64,000 nucleotides of DNA. It comes from Pedobacter aquatilis (GTDB lineage: Bacteria > Bacteroidota > Bacteroidia > Sphingobacteriales > Sphingobacteriaceae). The position numbers and the translations under genes are program-made. Below are positions 34,394 to 44,388 of this stretch, piece by piece. A model generated the notes under the pieces. It did not search any database and was not told the DNA's origin. It worked only from the letters and a program-made list of their open reading frames with translations. Location: contig NZ_JAUFPW010000026.1 in NCBI RefSeq assembly GCF_030409415.1, positions 1 to 64,000 on the forward strand, written 5' to 3'. Positions within the stretch are counted from its first letter, which is position 1; each line of letters begins with the position of its first letter.

Positions 34394-36838
34394 TTAGTTT
34401 TTAATGCCCCATTTATCGGCAAGTAATTTTATAAAATAACCACCAACTACGCTCCTCGCCTGGAAGCCAACCTTATCACCATTTGTTGTTTCGTGCCAAT
34501 CGCTTAACGGAACCTTTGTTTCCGTTTCATTCGCATATTTATAAATAGGTTTAATGAATTTTTCAAAATCTGTATGGTTATCAGCTAAAGTTGCAGTCCA
34601 TATTATCCAATCAGATTTGGTGTAAGTTTTACGACTATCCAATGGTAAACCAAAGGCATTTTGTTTAGTTAGGTAGAAATTAATTTCCTTTTTGTAAACG
34701 GATTCAGGAAATAATTTTAAGCCTAAAAGTTTATCCCAAACCAAATTATATTTCTGGCTCCAGGTATTTTTATCGTTAAATGTTAAAGCAAAATGATCTC
34801 CGCTAGCCGCAATTTTCTGCCAATTATTCGCCATATCTAAGGCAATTTTTTTGTACTTATTTGCTTCTTCAGTTTTACCCAATGTTTGAGCCATTTGAGC
34901 ATAAGCACCTATTGCTACAATTGCCTTCACAGATAAATTAGCATTACGAGCCAAATGCCCGGCAAAATCATCAGTGCAAAGCTGGTTAGCTGGGTCAAAA
35001 CCTTCTTTTGAGAGATAATCTACCCATGTTGATAAGGTAGACCAATGCTTTTCTGCGTACTTAGCGTTTCCTTGGGCTTTAGCGATTGCGGCAGTAAGAA
35101 TTATCATATTTCCGGCTTCTTCTACAGGCATATCCTCACCGTAGGTTTGTCCGTTTGCAAAAGGGTAAGTGCCTAAATCATGCGCAGGATAAGGTTTTTT
35201 CCATTTTCCACTTTCAGAGTAATAGAAAATACCACTTAACATTCCTGTTAATAATTCAGGATTATACAATAAATATTGTGGTGCAGAAGGGTAAGTAACA
35301 TCAACAGTATTAATGAAACCACCGCTAAAATTTTCTTTTGATAAGAAAAGAATATCTCCGTTTGGAGCGTAAACAATTTTATGGGCGGCGATGCTTTGGC
35401 GATAAGCCAATTCGCATAATTTAGCATATTCCTTACCACCAGCTTGCTCTGCATCTGCAAACAGCTTCTTGTTAAAATCATCGCATTTAGTTGCAATGGT
35501 TTTGTATTCTTCATCTGCCAATGCAAGTTGATCTTCGAAAGTAGAGCCAGCTTTTCTCCAAATTGGCAGTAATTGCTCACCAAAATATTCTACTGACTTT
35601 AGATCATCATACCCAAGCATTAAATATCTTTCTGCGGACGTATTACTTACCTCACCAAAAGAAATTATGCTGCTTAAATTTAATTCCTTAGCATTTTTAA
35701 CTTCTGAGTTTGATGGATATTTGCCATTAATAAAATTGCTTAAACTTTCTGATTGGTTACTGATGTATTGTTTCGCATTAAACTTTTTAGGAACCGCGAC
35801 GTACATGTAGCCCCAATCAATCCTTAAATCATCACCCTTTTTTTGCAAAATTGGCTGCTCTACAGTTCCGGCACTTAATATGGAAAGGTTTTTTGCGGTG
35901 GACATTTTCGCTGAAACGGGTTGATCTGGTGTATTAACTGCAATTGTTGATGAAGCTGCAAAATACAAATCAACTTTATGTGCTTTACCATCGTTAGATT
36001 TTGTTGTGTAATTAATGTAACTAACCGGACGAGCAGTTAAGGCAATATCATTTAATAAAAGTGGCGAGATAAATTTAACTTCAAGATTTACAGCACCACA
36101 TTTAAAAGTATATTTTGTATCTGTTGCAGTTACTCGAACATCAGTTTGTTTAGCGAGTTCGATATTTGATTTCTGAGGAATTTCTTCAACGATTCCGGCA
36201 TCAAGAAACCTACCGCCGGCTGAATTTTTAACATGAATGGCTAATAGATTTTCGCCAGTTTTAAGAATTCCATCTTCTATTGGGATGTAAATGTATTCGT
36301 GTACCCAACCATCTTTTTTATAAATGGTTTTACCGTTTATGGTCACGTCAACATTATCATCATGGTTAAGTTTTAAGTATTTTTTTCTCGCAGAGAATTT
36401 AGCGATAGAGAATTTTCTTCTGTAATATAAATCGTTGCTTGTCCATTTAGTTTTAGCAACTTTATCATCGCCAAAAGGCGCACTTCCTTTTTTCCAGGAA
36501 GAATCATTAAAGTTATTTAAGTTCCAGCCAGCATTTTGTTGTGCAAATGAATAACTAGCCAGATATGAAGTTTCATCAGCAGCAGGCAAAATTGCCTTGT
36601 ATTCTTTAGATTCTGCTCCTAAGAAACGGTAATATTTATTGTCAACCTTTAACACGCCCGAAAGCGATTGATTTTTACCTGTCCAGTGTTTGGTAACAGA
36701 TTGATTTAATTCACTTCCAAACGACCAAATGCTGAAATAGGTATCATGTGTAATTAATGGATAAGCAGGCGCTTTATCCTGAGCATTAGTAGATAATATG
36801 CAAAATAAACAAAATACGACAAGGAAAAATTTCTTCAT
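34394..36838 (-). CDS. Secreted DUF4965/DUF1793 (glutaminase-like) multidomain protein
   Basis: Exported protein of 814 residues, signal peptide to about residue 19. The start APAYPLITHDTYFSIWSF matches the N-terminal DUF4964 segment. Residues about 85-225 form an inserted galactose-binding-like beta sandwich (FNDSSWKKG ... GENLLAIHVKN). The DUF5127, DUF4965 and DUF1793 parts follow, ending in an (alpha/alpha)6-type region with ATLADNHTDFEKF. Pipelines call such proteins glutaminase, but in glycan loci they are more likely glycosidases; no activity can be asserted. It opens the second transcript of the locus, after a terminator and a LacI-type palindrome. Confidence 0.82.
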   Translation of the reverse strand: MKKFFLVVFCLFCILSTNAQDKAPAYPLITHDTYFSIWSFGSELNQSVTKHWTGKNQSLSGVLKVDNKYYRFLGAESKEYKAILPAADETSYLASYSFAQQNAGWNLNNFNDSSWKKGSAPFGDDKVAKTKWTSNDLYYRRKFSIAKFSARKKYLKLNHDDNVDVTINGKTIYKKDGWVHEYIYIPIEDGILKTGENLLAIHVKNSAGGRFLDAGIVEEIPQKSNIELAKQTDVRVTATDTKYTFKCGAVNLEVKFISPLLLNDIALTARPVSYINYTTKSNDGKAHKVDLYFAASSTIAVNTPDQPVSAKMSTAKNLSILSAGTVEQPILQKKGDDLRIDWGYMYVAVPKKFNAKQYISNQSESLSNFINGKYPSNSEVKNAKELNLSSIISFGEVSNTSAERYLMLGYDDLKSVEYFGEQLLPIWRKAGSTFEDQLALADEEYKTIATKCDDFNKKLFADAEQAGGKEYAKLCELAYRQSIAAHKIVYAPNGDILFLSKENFSGGFINTVDVTYPSAPQYLLYNPELLTGMLSGIFYYSESGKWKKPYPAHDLGTYPFANGQTYGEDMPVEEAGNMIILTAAIAKAQGNAKYAEKHWSTLSTWVDYLSKEGFDPANQLCTDDFAGHLARNANLSVKAIVAIGAYAQMAQTLGKTEEANKYKKIALDMANNWQKIAASGDHFALTFNDKNTWSQKYNLVWDKLLGLKLFPESVYKKEINFYLTKQNAFGLPLDSRKTYTKSDWIIWTATLADNHTDFEKFIKPIYKYANETETKVPLSDWHETTNGDKVGFQARSVVGGYFIKLLADKWGIKN

Positions 36839-36953
36839 AATGGAATTTGGCTAGTGGATTTGTGATTATTAATCAGATGTATGATTACAAATGCACATTT
36901 TAATGTTTTTGCAGCACTATTTGGTAATTAGATAGTTCTTAATTTGGGTATTA

Positions 36954-36969
36954 AGTAAAACGTTTTACT
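36954..36969. promoter_or_regulatory. LacI-type operator candidate O3
   Basis: A perfect 16-bp palindrome with core GTAAAACGTTTTAC, centred on CG as in LacI-family operators. It lies 116 nt upstream of the DUF4965 start, downstream of the susD terminator. The same core recurs twice upstream of susC (42061-42074 and 42106-42119). Confidence 0.65.
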
Positions 36970-37062
36970 AGGCTCAATATTAATAAAAAAATTACCAAAT
37001 ACTAAATGCTGGGCTTGTAATATGTGAGTTACAAAATGTTTAATAAAAAATTCAAAAATCCG

Positions 37063-37095
37063 AAAAAAAAGGTGCTCGATTATGAGCACCTTTTT
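37063..37095 (-). terminator. Terminator between susD and the glycosidase genes
   Basis: The stem GGTGCTC pairs with GAGCACC and is extended by A and T runs on both sides; it lies 15 nt after the susD stop. It separates the susCD transcript from the enzyme genes, which have their own operator. Confidence 0.85.
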
Positions 37096-37109
37096 GTATT
37101 GATAGTTAA

Positions 37110-38750
37110 TTAATAACCAGGGTTTTGAGTTAAATTTGTATTCAAATCTCTTTGTCTTTGAGGAATTGGATACAAAGCTTTAGTAGCTGCGGTTGGTGTA
37201 TGATCCCACCAAGTATTGGTGGTAAATTTACCAAAACGGATTAAATCATCTCTTCTCATTCCTTCGAAGATAAATTCTCTACCTCTTTCTGCTAAAAGCT
37301 CATCCATCGTTAAGGTTGCTGGAGTGTAAGCTCTTGTTGCCCAATCAGCAGCAGAATAAGCACGTTTTTTACAATCGTTAATTAACTGAACTGCTTCTGC
37401 ATTTGCAACACCACCATTTTTACGCATAATAGCTTCTGCCTTAGCAAAATAAATCATAGTTAAACGATAGATATTCCAGTCGCCATTGTTATAGTTAGGA
37501 TCAATTGCAGGAGTTCCACCCGGACCAGCAAATTGATTTCCTAATTTGTATTTATTGAAACGAACACCAGAATTTTCTTCACCCTCACTCATATTACTTA
37601 CAGTAGAGTTCGTTTTATTTTTACGAATATTATCTACAAAAACCAATTGAGAACCATTATATTCTTCTGAAGCTAAAACTGGTTGAGTCGGTGCCACAAA
37701 TTGGAACATCGGACCTTCTAATAACCACCCACGCTTTCTTAAATCCGCATCTTCATAGGTTGTGAACACACCAGGAATAAGAACGATACCATCATTACCA
37801 TTTCTACCACCACCATAAATTTGTTGTTGCTTAAAGTGATAAAATTCTCCTGGCCATGAAGGTTGGAAGTTAGCTATACTAAAGTTATAAGCAATAGAGA
37901 AAATAGCTTCTTTTGATAAATCATTAGTAGTTTTGAATTGATCGGTAATGTTTGGATCTAAAGCCATTGTGCCATTTTGAGCACCACCATCACCTGCAAT
38001 TAATTTATTTGCAGCAGCAATACAATCATCCCAACGAGCTGTTCCAGTCCAAACTTCTGCATTTAAATACAATTCAACTAACATTGCATAACCAGCAGCC
38101 TGAGAAATACGTCCTAACTGAGCACGAGATAATTTTGGTGCTTTATCAATGTTTGCTTTAATTTCAGCCTCGATAAAATTAAATACATCTTTACGAGATT
38201 TGGTTTCTGGTTTTGCAGGAATACCAACTTGCGTTACAATTGGAATATTTCCAAACAAATCCATCAATTTTAAATAGTGGAAAGCCCTAAGCAATTTCAA
38301 TTCCGCAATAAATGCATCCTTCTCAACTTGAGTAATACCCATTGCTGCGATATCACGTTTCTCAATGTTTTCGATTGGGTCATTACATAAACCCATACCC
38401 CAAAACATTAAAGACCACGCATTGTTAATACCACTTTCATCAGTAGTCCAGGTATGGTAATGTAATCTTTTCCATTTACCACCATCTTCACCATGACGGC
38501 CTTTTGTTGGCCATGCAAGCTGATCACCTGAAAGCTCTGCCAAACGCCACCATCCATCTTGACCTGAAGGTGTTACCCAAGCATTTGCATGAGTATATGG
38601 TCTTAATACTGCCGATAAAACCTCAGTTTTGTTATTGTAAAAGTTATCAGTTAGAAGTTCATTATAAGCATTTTCATCTAACTTAGTACAAGCATTTGTA
38701 AGGCATAAAACTCCTGCAAGTACGCTGTATATTATTGATTTATTTTTCAT
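37110..38750 (-). CDS. SusD/RagB-family glycan-binding lipoprotein
   Basis: Outer-membrane lipoprotein of 546 residues with a lipobox ending in Cys near residue 21 (LTNAC). It has the SusD layout of TPR-like helices: LRAFHYLKLMDLFGNIPIV (about 159-177) and the C-terminal block ERGREFIFEGMRRDDLIRFGKF (about 490-511), ending in ALYPIPQRQRDLNTNLTQNPGY. It binds oligosaccharide at the cell surface and lids the SusC porin. It starts 11 nt after susC. Its substrate is inferred from the enzymes to be a mannose-containing glycan. Confidence 0.94.
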   Translation of the reverse strand: MKNKSIIYSVLAGVLCLTNACTKLDENAYNELLTDNFYNNKTEVLSAVLRPYTHANAWVTPSGQDGWWRLAELSGDQLAWPTKGRHGEDGGKWKRLHYHTWTTDESGINNAWSLMFWGMGLCNDPIENIEKRDIAAMGITQVEKDAFIAELKLLRAFHYLKLMDLFGNIPIVTQVGIPAKPETKSRKDVFNFIEAEIKANIDKAPKLSRAQLGRISQAAGYAMLVELYLNAEVWTGTARWDDCIAAANKLIAGDGGAQNGTMALDPNITDQFKTTNDLSKEAIFSIAYNFSIANFQPSWPGEFYHFKQQQIYGGGRNGNDGIVLIPGVFTTYEDADLRKRGWLLEGPMFQFVAPTQPVLASEEYNGSQLVFVDNIRKNKTNSTVSNMSEGEENSGVRFNKYKLGNQFAGPGGTPAIDPNYNNGDWNIYRLTMIYFAKAEAIMRKNGGVANAEAVQLINDCKKRAYSAADWATRAYTPATLTMDELLAERGREFIFEGMRRDDLIRFGKFTTNTWWDHTPTAATKALYPIPQRQRDLNTNLTQNPGY

Positions 38751-38761
38751 TTTTTTAATCT

Positions 38762-41700
38762 TTAAAATCCAACATTTAGTCCGAACAAGAATGAACGTGT
38801 ACTTGGGTATGCACCACTGTTATCAACACTTGGGCCTAAACCTGTATCATTAATAAAGTCTGGATCACTACCTGTATAACCAGTTATTGTTGCTAAGTTT
38901 TGTCCGGTTGCATAAATACGCATGTTTCTGATAAGCTTAGTTTTAAATTTAAAGTTATAACCTAAAGTTACCTCATCAATTTTAACATAACTACCTCTCT
39001 CCAAATAATAGTCAGAATACATATAAGTATCATTAATTTGGCTATACTTATCAAAAGTGCTGGTTAATAAATTACCAGACCAAGTTTTGTTAGCATAAGA
39101 TAATGCATTTCTGTTCAAGATATCGTAATCAAATTTACCTCTTAAGAACACGCGTAAATCGAATTGTTTATAAGTGAAATTATTGGCTAATGATGCATAA
39201 TATTTTGGAATTGCATTACCAATCATTTGTAAATCTGTTACGTTTTTATCTCTGGAGTTGTTAATCTGAGCATTTGGTACTGCTTGTCCGTTTCTGTTGT
39301 AAAATAACCATTTACCATCAGATGTAAAGCCAGCGAATTTTTTACCCCAGAACTCTCCTAAACGACCACCTTCATAAGTTACAATTGCATCTCCTAAAGC
39401 TCCTGCACCACCTATACCTCCGAAAGTTTTAAATAAGATTTTATATTCATCATTTGAATAAGCATCCAATTTATTACCTATGTGACTTGCTGTAACGTCA
39501 ATGTTCCAGTTAAAATCTTTTTTAGCAACTGCAGCATAACTGAAAGCAACCTCAATACCTTGAGATGATAATGTACCAACATTTGTATAGATACCACTTT
39601 GTACAAATGGAGGTTGTGGAGAGGTATAAGTATCTAATAAATCTTTAGTGGTACGTTTGAATAAATCGATTTGACCTGTTAAACGGTTTTTCAATAAGCT
39701 AAAATCAATACCAATGTTAGTCTCTATTTTAGTTTCCCATTTCAAGTTTGGATTTGGATTACGATTTGGACCATAAGTTTCTAAGTATTGACCATCTGGA
39801 TATAGATAACGGCCACCACCGCCTAAAGTTACTCTTGATGCGTTGTTAGAGAAACCACTATTACCAGTTTCGCCATAACCTACTCTTAACTTAACATTAT
39901 TAACCCATGTTACATTTTTCATGAAGTTTTCTTGAGAAACGTTCCAGGCTCCAGAAACTGCCGGGAAATTACCCCACTTGTTGTTATCTCCGAAACGAGA
40001 TGAACCTTCTCTTCTCAATGTTGCATTAAAAATATATTTACCATCAAATACATAATTTAAACGACCGAAAAAGGCAATTAAAGTGTTATCACTTTTACCA
40101 CTACCCATTCCTGCTTTACCAACACCTAATGCAGCACCTTGTCCTAAGTTATCTTCGTGAAATAAATCATTAATGAAACCTCTGTTATTAGCAGATAAGT
40201 TTTCACTCATACCATAACGGTAACTGTAACCTAACAAGGCATTAATACTATGTTTTGATGCAATTACTTTATTGTATGATAATGTTGGCTCAAATGCCCA
40301 GTTCTGATTTAAGAAATCAGATTTACCTGCATAACCACCACTTGGAAAATCTGTGTTTTCAACAGAGTTCTCACTTGTTTTTGCACGATATCCTCCATCA
40401 AACCCATTATCTCTTTGAACTGATCCAAATACTGAGGCTTTTAATCCATCGATGATATCTAAATCAACTTTAACATCTGCTGATGTAGTTTGTTGCTTAC
40501 GATATGCAGTCTCTTGAAATAAACGAGCATATTCATTAATACTCGTTAAATCGAAACGATAGCTTCCATCAGGATTAAAGTTTGATAAGGTAGGGTTTTT
40601 AGTTTGTTCACTTTCCCAACCACCACCGCCTAATAGGTTAGCTTTATTAAAGTTTGTAACCAAATTTGCCTGAATTCTTAATTTATCATTTAAGCCTGTT
40701 TGGTTGATGTTAAATCTTAAAGAATACTCTTCTCTGCTATTTTGCTTCGCAATACCTTGCAAATCGCGGTAGTTAAAACTTGCTCTATAACTAGTTTTAT
40801 CTGTACCGCCGCTCATATTAAAGTTATGGTTATTAGAAACGTTATTTTTGTTAACCAATTCGTCAACAAAGTTAGTTTCGCTACCAAAATTTTGTTGTTT
40901 AATTTCTCCAGATGCAACTTTTGCTTTGTATTCTGCAGGTGTTAAAAACTCTAAAAATGGATTGTAAACCTCATGTCTAACATAAGCGTTGTAATTAAAC
41001 TGCGGTGCACCAGATTTACCTTTTTTAGTGGTAATTAGAATTACACCGGCGTTAGCTGTAGAACCATAAATTGCAGCAGCAGAACCATCTTTTAATACAT
41101 CAATAGATTCGATATCGTCTTGTTGTAATAAATCCGGGTTACCACCAGGTATTCCATCAATTACAAATAACGGCGAAGCGCTACCTGTTACCGATACTAC
41201 ACCACGCAATTGAACACTAACACCACTATTCGGGTTAGAACCACTTGTACGGGTAATATTTAAACCAGCAACTTTACCTTGGATTAAATCTAAAGCGTTT
41301 CTAGAACCACTTTGTCTGAAATCTTCTGATGTAATGTGGGTAATTGCAGAAGAAACTTCTTTTTGAGGTAAAGTACCGTAACCAATACCAACTACAGTTA
41401 CATCTTCCAATGTATCTGCTGCAGGCACTAATCTTACACTAACAGTTGTTGCAGAACCTACTGTAATGTTTTGAGTATCGTAACCGATATAAGTAATGCG
41501 AATTACCTGACCAGTTGATGCTTCGATAGAAAACTTACCGTTAGCATCTGTAACGGTTGTTTTTCCTGATGTTTGGTTTCTTACACCTACACCTGGTACC
41601 GGCTGACCCTTATCGTCTAGAACCGTTCCGGTGATAACACCTTGCTTCAGAATTGGGTTACTGAGCATGTTCGCATTCATGAATTCTCTCGCACCTCCCC

Positions 41701-41785
41701 ACTCCGAATTCATTGAAAACGCAGGACCATTAAGCAATATAATTGCTGCAGATAGCCCCGTAATTTTGAGTAAATTAATTTTCAT
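38762..41785 (-). CDS. SusC/RagA-family TonB-linked outer-membrane porin
   Basis: Outer-membrane importer of 1007 residues. After the signal region (to about residue 24) comes a carboxypeptidase-like domain (about 48-130, GVITGTVLDDKGQPVPGV). A plug follows with VQLRGVVSVTGSASPLFVIDGIPGG and SIDVLKDGSAAAIYGSTANAGVILITTKKG. The rest is a 22-strand barrel ending in FLFGLNVGF. It forms a pair with the SusD gene 11 nt downstream. Two LacI-type palindromes lie 276-334 nt upstream, so it is probably repressed when the inducing sugar is absent. Confidence 0.95.
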   Translation of the reverse strand: MKINLLKITGLSAAIILLNGPAFSMNSEWGGAREFMNANMLSNPILKQGVITGTVLDDKGQPVPGVGVRNQTSGKTTVTDANGKFSIEASTGQVIRITYIGYDTQNITVGSATTVSVRLVPAADTLEDVTVVGIGYGTLPQKEVSSAITHITSEDFRQSGSRNALDLIQGKVAGLNITRTSGSNPNSGVSVQLRGVVSVTGSASPLFVIDGIPGGNPDLLQQDDIESIDVLKDGSAAAIYGSTANAGVILITTKKGKSGAPQFNYNAYVRHEVYNPFLEFLTPAEYKAKVASGEIKQQNFGSETNFVDELVNKNNVSNNHNFNMSGGTDKTSYRASFNYRDLQGIAKQNSREEYSLRFNINQTGLNDKLRIQANLVTNFNKANLLGGGGWESEQTKNPTLSNFNPDGSYRFDLTSINEYARLFQETAYRKQQTTSADVKVDLDIIDGLKASVFGSVQRDNGFDGGYRAKTSENSVENTDFPSGGYAGKSDFLNQNWAFEPTLSYNKVIASKHSINALLGYSYRYGMSENLSANNRGFINDLFHEDNLGQGAALGVGKAGMGSGKSDNTLIAFFGRLNYVFDGKYIFNATLRREGSSRFGDNNKWGNFPAVSGAWNVSQENFMKNVTWVNNVKLRVGYGETGNSGFSNNASRVTLGGGGRYLYPDGQYLETYGPNRNPNPNLKWETKIETNIGIDFSLLKNRLTGQIDLFKRTTKDLLDTYTSPQPPFVQSGIYTNVGTLSSQGIEVAFSYAAVAKKDFNWNIDVTASHIGNKLDAYSNDEYKILFKTFGGIGGAGALGDAIVTYEGGRLGEFWGKKFAGFTSDGKWLFYNRNGQAVPNAQINNSRDKNVTDLQMIGNAIPKYYASLANNFTYKQFDLRVFLRGKFDYDILNRNALSYANKTWSGNLLTSTFDKYSQINDTYMYSDYYLERGSYVKIDEVTLGYNFKFKTKLIRNMRIYATGQNLATITGYTGSDPDFINDTGLGPSVDNSGAYPSTRSFLFGLNVGF

Positions 41786-42060
41786 TAGCGGTTTTGTTAA
41801 ATTTTAAATTGATTAGTTATATTATTTTTCTGATGTAATTACTTATCTGTAGTAAAGGTTATATAAAGCTGCACAAAAGAGGTTAATCGTTTAACTGATT
41901 ATTGCTGTTTATTTAATAAATATTTTTAAAAAAATAGAGCGTTATTAGTAATGCCTATGGAAACTTGTATCAGCAGAAAAAACTGCTAATCCATTGAAAT
42001 AGAGCGAATTTGACATACAGTTAGGGTTCTGTGAAAGTCTCATAAATACATTTGGTTATA

Positions 42061-42074
42061 GTAAATCGTTTTAC
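42061..42074. promoter_or_regulatory. LacI-type operator candidate O1
   Basis: GTAAATCGTTTTAC is a CG-centred palindrome with one mismatched pair; it shares 13 of 14 bases with the perfect site at 36955-36968. It lies between the LacI gene and susC. Confidence 0.6.
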
Positions 42075-42084
42075 TACATCAATA

Positions 42085-42102
42085 GTAGAAAAATTTTTCT
42101 AC
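42085..42102. promoter_or_regulatory. 18-bp perfect palindrome between the operators
   Basis: GTAGAAAAATTTTTCTAC is perfectly palindromic and lies midway between the two LacI-type sites. It lacks the CG centre, so it may be a site for another regulator or a DNA-bending A/T tract in a repression loop. Confidence 0.5.
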
Positions 42103-42105
42103 ATA

Positions 42106-42119
42106 ATAAAACGATTTAC
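42106..42119. promoter_or_regulatory. LacI-type operator candidate O2
   Basis: The inner 12 bp TAAAACGATTTA are the reverse complement of the same part of O1. The site is 45 nt from O1, centre to centre, about four helical turns, which would suit two dimers on the same DNA face. Confidence 0.6.
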
Positions 42120-42144
42120 CTGTAAAATAGATGTTACATTAAAA

Positions 42145-42152
42145 CAAATTTA
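42145..42152 (-). promoter_or_regulatory. Candidate -7 element for susCD
   Basis: The minus strand reads TAAATTTG, matching TAnnTTTG, just after the LacI stop codon. Transcription would begin near 42138 and run into O2 and O1, a layout suited to repression. It implies a leader of about 350 nt. No clear -33 TTG is seen. Confidence 0.35.
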
Positions 42153-42161
42153 CGGTTGTTC

Positions 42162-43166
42162 TTAATTTCTTATAATAAGCTTTGCTGGAATAATAACATG
42201 TTCGTTTGGAAGTTTGTTCCGAGATGATAATTGACTTAAAATTAATTTAATTACAGTTTCAGCAATTTCTTCTAAAGGTTGCTGTACTGTAGAAATACCA
42301 GGTGTATGCAATTCAAAAGCCTCATGATCATCATAAGCGATTACAGATAAATCATTCCCGATTTTTCTGTTTAGCTGCTTTAAGGCTTTTAACCCACTTA
42401 TAGCTAAATAATTTGTTGCAAAAAGAACTGCATCAACATTTTTTGATTGAAGTAGATTCTTAATCTCTCCTATCGTAGATTCTTCATCCTGATTAAAGTG
42501 AATTTTTACAACTAAATCATCATTATACTTTAATCCAAAATCTTCAAGGGCTTTTTTATAGCCTTCGCAACGTTCGGTTATCTGTTGCACATCTATATCT
42601 GTGGTAACCAAAGCAATGTTCTTTCTGCCTTCCTGAATAAAATTTTCTATAGATTGATAAGAAGCAGTGAAATGGTTTGCACCAACATAATTAGTTACCA
42701 AATCGGGCAAATTTCTATCAAATAGTATAACAGGCTTGTTTTCATTTAATAATAGTTGAATATCTTCTTCAAGACCTTTTATTGGTGAAATAATATATGC
42801 ATCAACCTTTCTTGATTTGAACATATTTATCAATTCCTGAGCTTTTTCTATACTATTCTCCGTACTAGAGTAGATAATTTTGTAACCTCGTTTGTAAGCT
42901 TTATCTTCAATAAGCCTTGCAATTCTAGCAAAAAAAGAGTTTGAAATATCTTCTACAATCAAGCCAATAATGTTGGAGTTACCAGTTCTTAAGCTTCTGG
43001 CAATCTGGTTTGGCTTATAACCACTTTCTTCTATAATCTTTTCTACCTTCTCAATTACAGCCTCGCTAATTGATTTCTCTTTTGCCTTTCCGTTAATAAT
43101 AAACGAAACAGTAGTTATAGACACATTGGCTTTAACAGCGATATCTTTTATAGAGAGGGCTTTCAT
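42162..43166 (-). CDS. LacI-family transcriptional regulator
   Basis: DNA-binding regulator of 334 residues. The N-terminal helix-turn-helix SIKDIAVKANVSITTVSF and hinge PNQIARSLRTGNSN are typical of LacI/GalR. Residues about 60-334 form the periplasmic-binding-protein-like sensor (NIIGLIVEDISNSFFARI). It is directly upstream of susC on the same strand. The three CG-centred palindromes in the locus are the type this family binds. A sugar or sugar phosphate from the glycan is the expected inducer. LacI control is less usual for SusCD loci than HTCS or ECF sigma control. Confidence 0.93.
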   Translation of the reverse strand: MKALSIKDIAVKANVSITTVSFIINGKAKEKSISEAVIEKVEKIIEESGYKPNQIARSLRTGNSNIIGLIVEDISNSFFARIARLIEDKAYKRGYKIIYSSTENSIEKAQELINMFKSRKVDAYIISPIKGLEEDIQLLLNENKPVILFDRNLPDLVTNYVGANHFTASYQSIENFIQEGRKNIALVTTDIDVQQITERCEGYKKALEDFGLKYNDDLVVKIHFNQDEESTIGEIKNLLQSKNVDAVLFATNYLAISGLKALKQLNRKIGNDLSVIAYDDHEAFELHTPGISTVQQPLEEIAETVIKLILSQLSSRNKLPNEHVIIPAKLIIRN

Positions 43167-43284
43167 TGGCGAATAATAGTTTTATTGGTGGTTGGTCAAA
43201 ACTAAATAAAAAACCCGAATTATACTAAATCGATAAAATAGATACTAAAACGCCTAAACATTAGAAAAATACTGCTGATTATTT

Positions 43285-44388
43285 TTATGCTTTCGAATAT
43301 TCGATAATCAGAGCGGCCGTTTTTTCTGATGCGCCAGGCGTTCCCATCAAACCCAATAAAGCATCGTAGTTATTTAACATTTCTTTTCTTCCATTACCAG
43401 AAATTATCAAGCTCAATTCCTCATTAACTTTTTGGGTGTTACAATCTTCCTGAATAAGTTCCGTTACTATCTTCTTGTCTACAATTAGATTTACCAATGA
43501 GATAAATTTAATTTTCACCAACATACGGGCAATAGCAATAGAGATTGTACCACCTTTGTAAACAACCACTTGCGGCACTTTAAACAAAGCCGTTTCTAAT
43601 GTTGCCGTACCCGATGCTACAATTGCAGCATGTGCATTATGCAGCAAATTATAAGTATTATTAAAAATTAACTTTACTTTTTTCGGTCCAATAAACTGAG
43701 CATAATAATCCTCGGTAAAAGTTGGAGCCGCAGCAATAACAAATGTGTAATCAGGATAGTTTTCAGTTATGCTTAACATTACCTGCAACAAACGTTCAAT
43801 TTCTTGCTTCCTACTTCCCGGCAATAGGGCAATTATTTTATCGCCTAAATTGTGTTCTTCTTTAAAATTTGGATTAGGTACAAATTGGGCTTTTTCATCC
43901 AAAAGCGGATTACCCACATAATCTACCTTCATGCCCCAATCTTTATAAAAATCCACTTCAAATGGCAAAATGCAAAACATATGGTCTACATCTCGCTTAA
44001 TTTTTAATACCCTTTTCTGGTTCCAGGCCCAAATTTTTGGAGAAATATAATAGCACACCTTAATGCCTAGCTTTTTTGCTAACTCAGCAATTTTAAGGTT
44101 AAAACCGGGGAAATCGATCAAGATCAAGACATCGGGTTTCCAAGTGGCAATATCATTTTTACAAGCTTTTAAATTCTTAAAAATTGTACGCAGGTTAAGC
44201 AAAACTTCCGTAAAGCCCATAAAAGCCATATCTGAATAATGTTTTACCAGTTCGCCACCTTCAGCCTGCATTTTATCGCCACCAAAATACCTGAAAACCG
44301 CCTCTTTATCCTCAGCTTTCAAGGCCTTCATTAAATTGGCTCCATGTAAATCACCCGATGCTTCGCCTGCAACTAAATAGTATTTCAT
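43285..44388 (-). CDS. lpxB: Lipid-A-disaccharide synthase
   Basis: Membrane-associated GT-B glycosyltransferase of 367 residues, the usual size. It joins UDP-2,3-diacylglucosamine and lipid X in lipid A synthesis. Motifs include AGEASGDLHGANLM (about residues 7-20), YYISPKIWAWNQKR (about 113-126), VGNPLLD (about 157-163) and LLPGSRKQEIERL (about 189-201). It is a single gene on the minus strand, with about 400 nt of repeat-rich spacer upstream. Confidence 0.96.
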   Translation of the reverse strand: MKYYLVAGEASGDLHGANLMKALKAEDKEAVFRYFGGDKMQAEGGELVKHYSDMAFMGFTEVLLNLRTIFKNLKACKNDIATWKPDVLILIDFPGFNLKIAELAKKLGIKVCYYISPKIWAWNQKRVLKIKRDVDHMFCILPFEVDFYKDWGMKVDYVGNPLLDEKAQFVPNPNFKEEHNLGDKIIALLPGSRKQEIERLLQVMLSITENYPDYTFVIAAAPTFTEDYYAQFIGPKKVKLIFNNTYNLLHNAHAAIVASGTATLETALFKVPQVVVYKGGTISIAIARMLVKIKFISLVNLIVDKKIVTELIQEDCNTQKVNEELSLIISGNGRKEMLNNYDALLGLMGTPGASEKTAALIIEYSKA

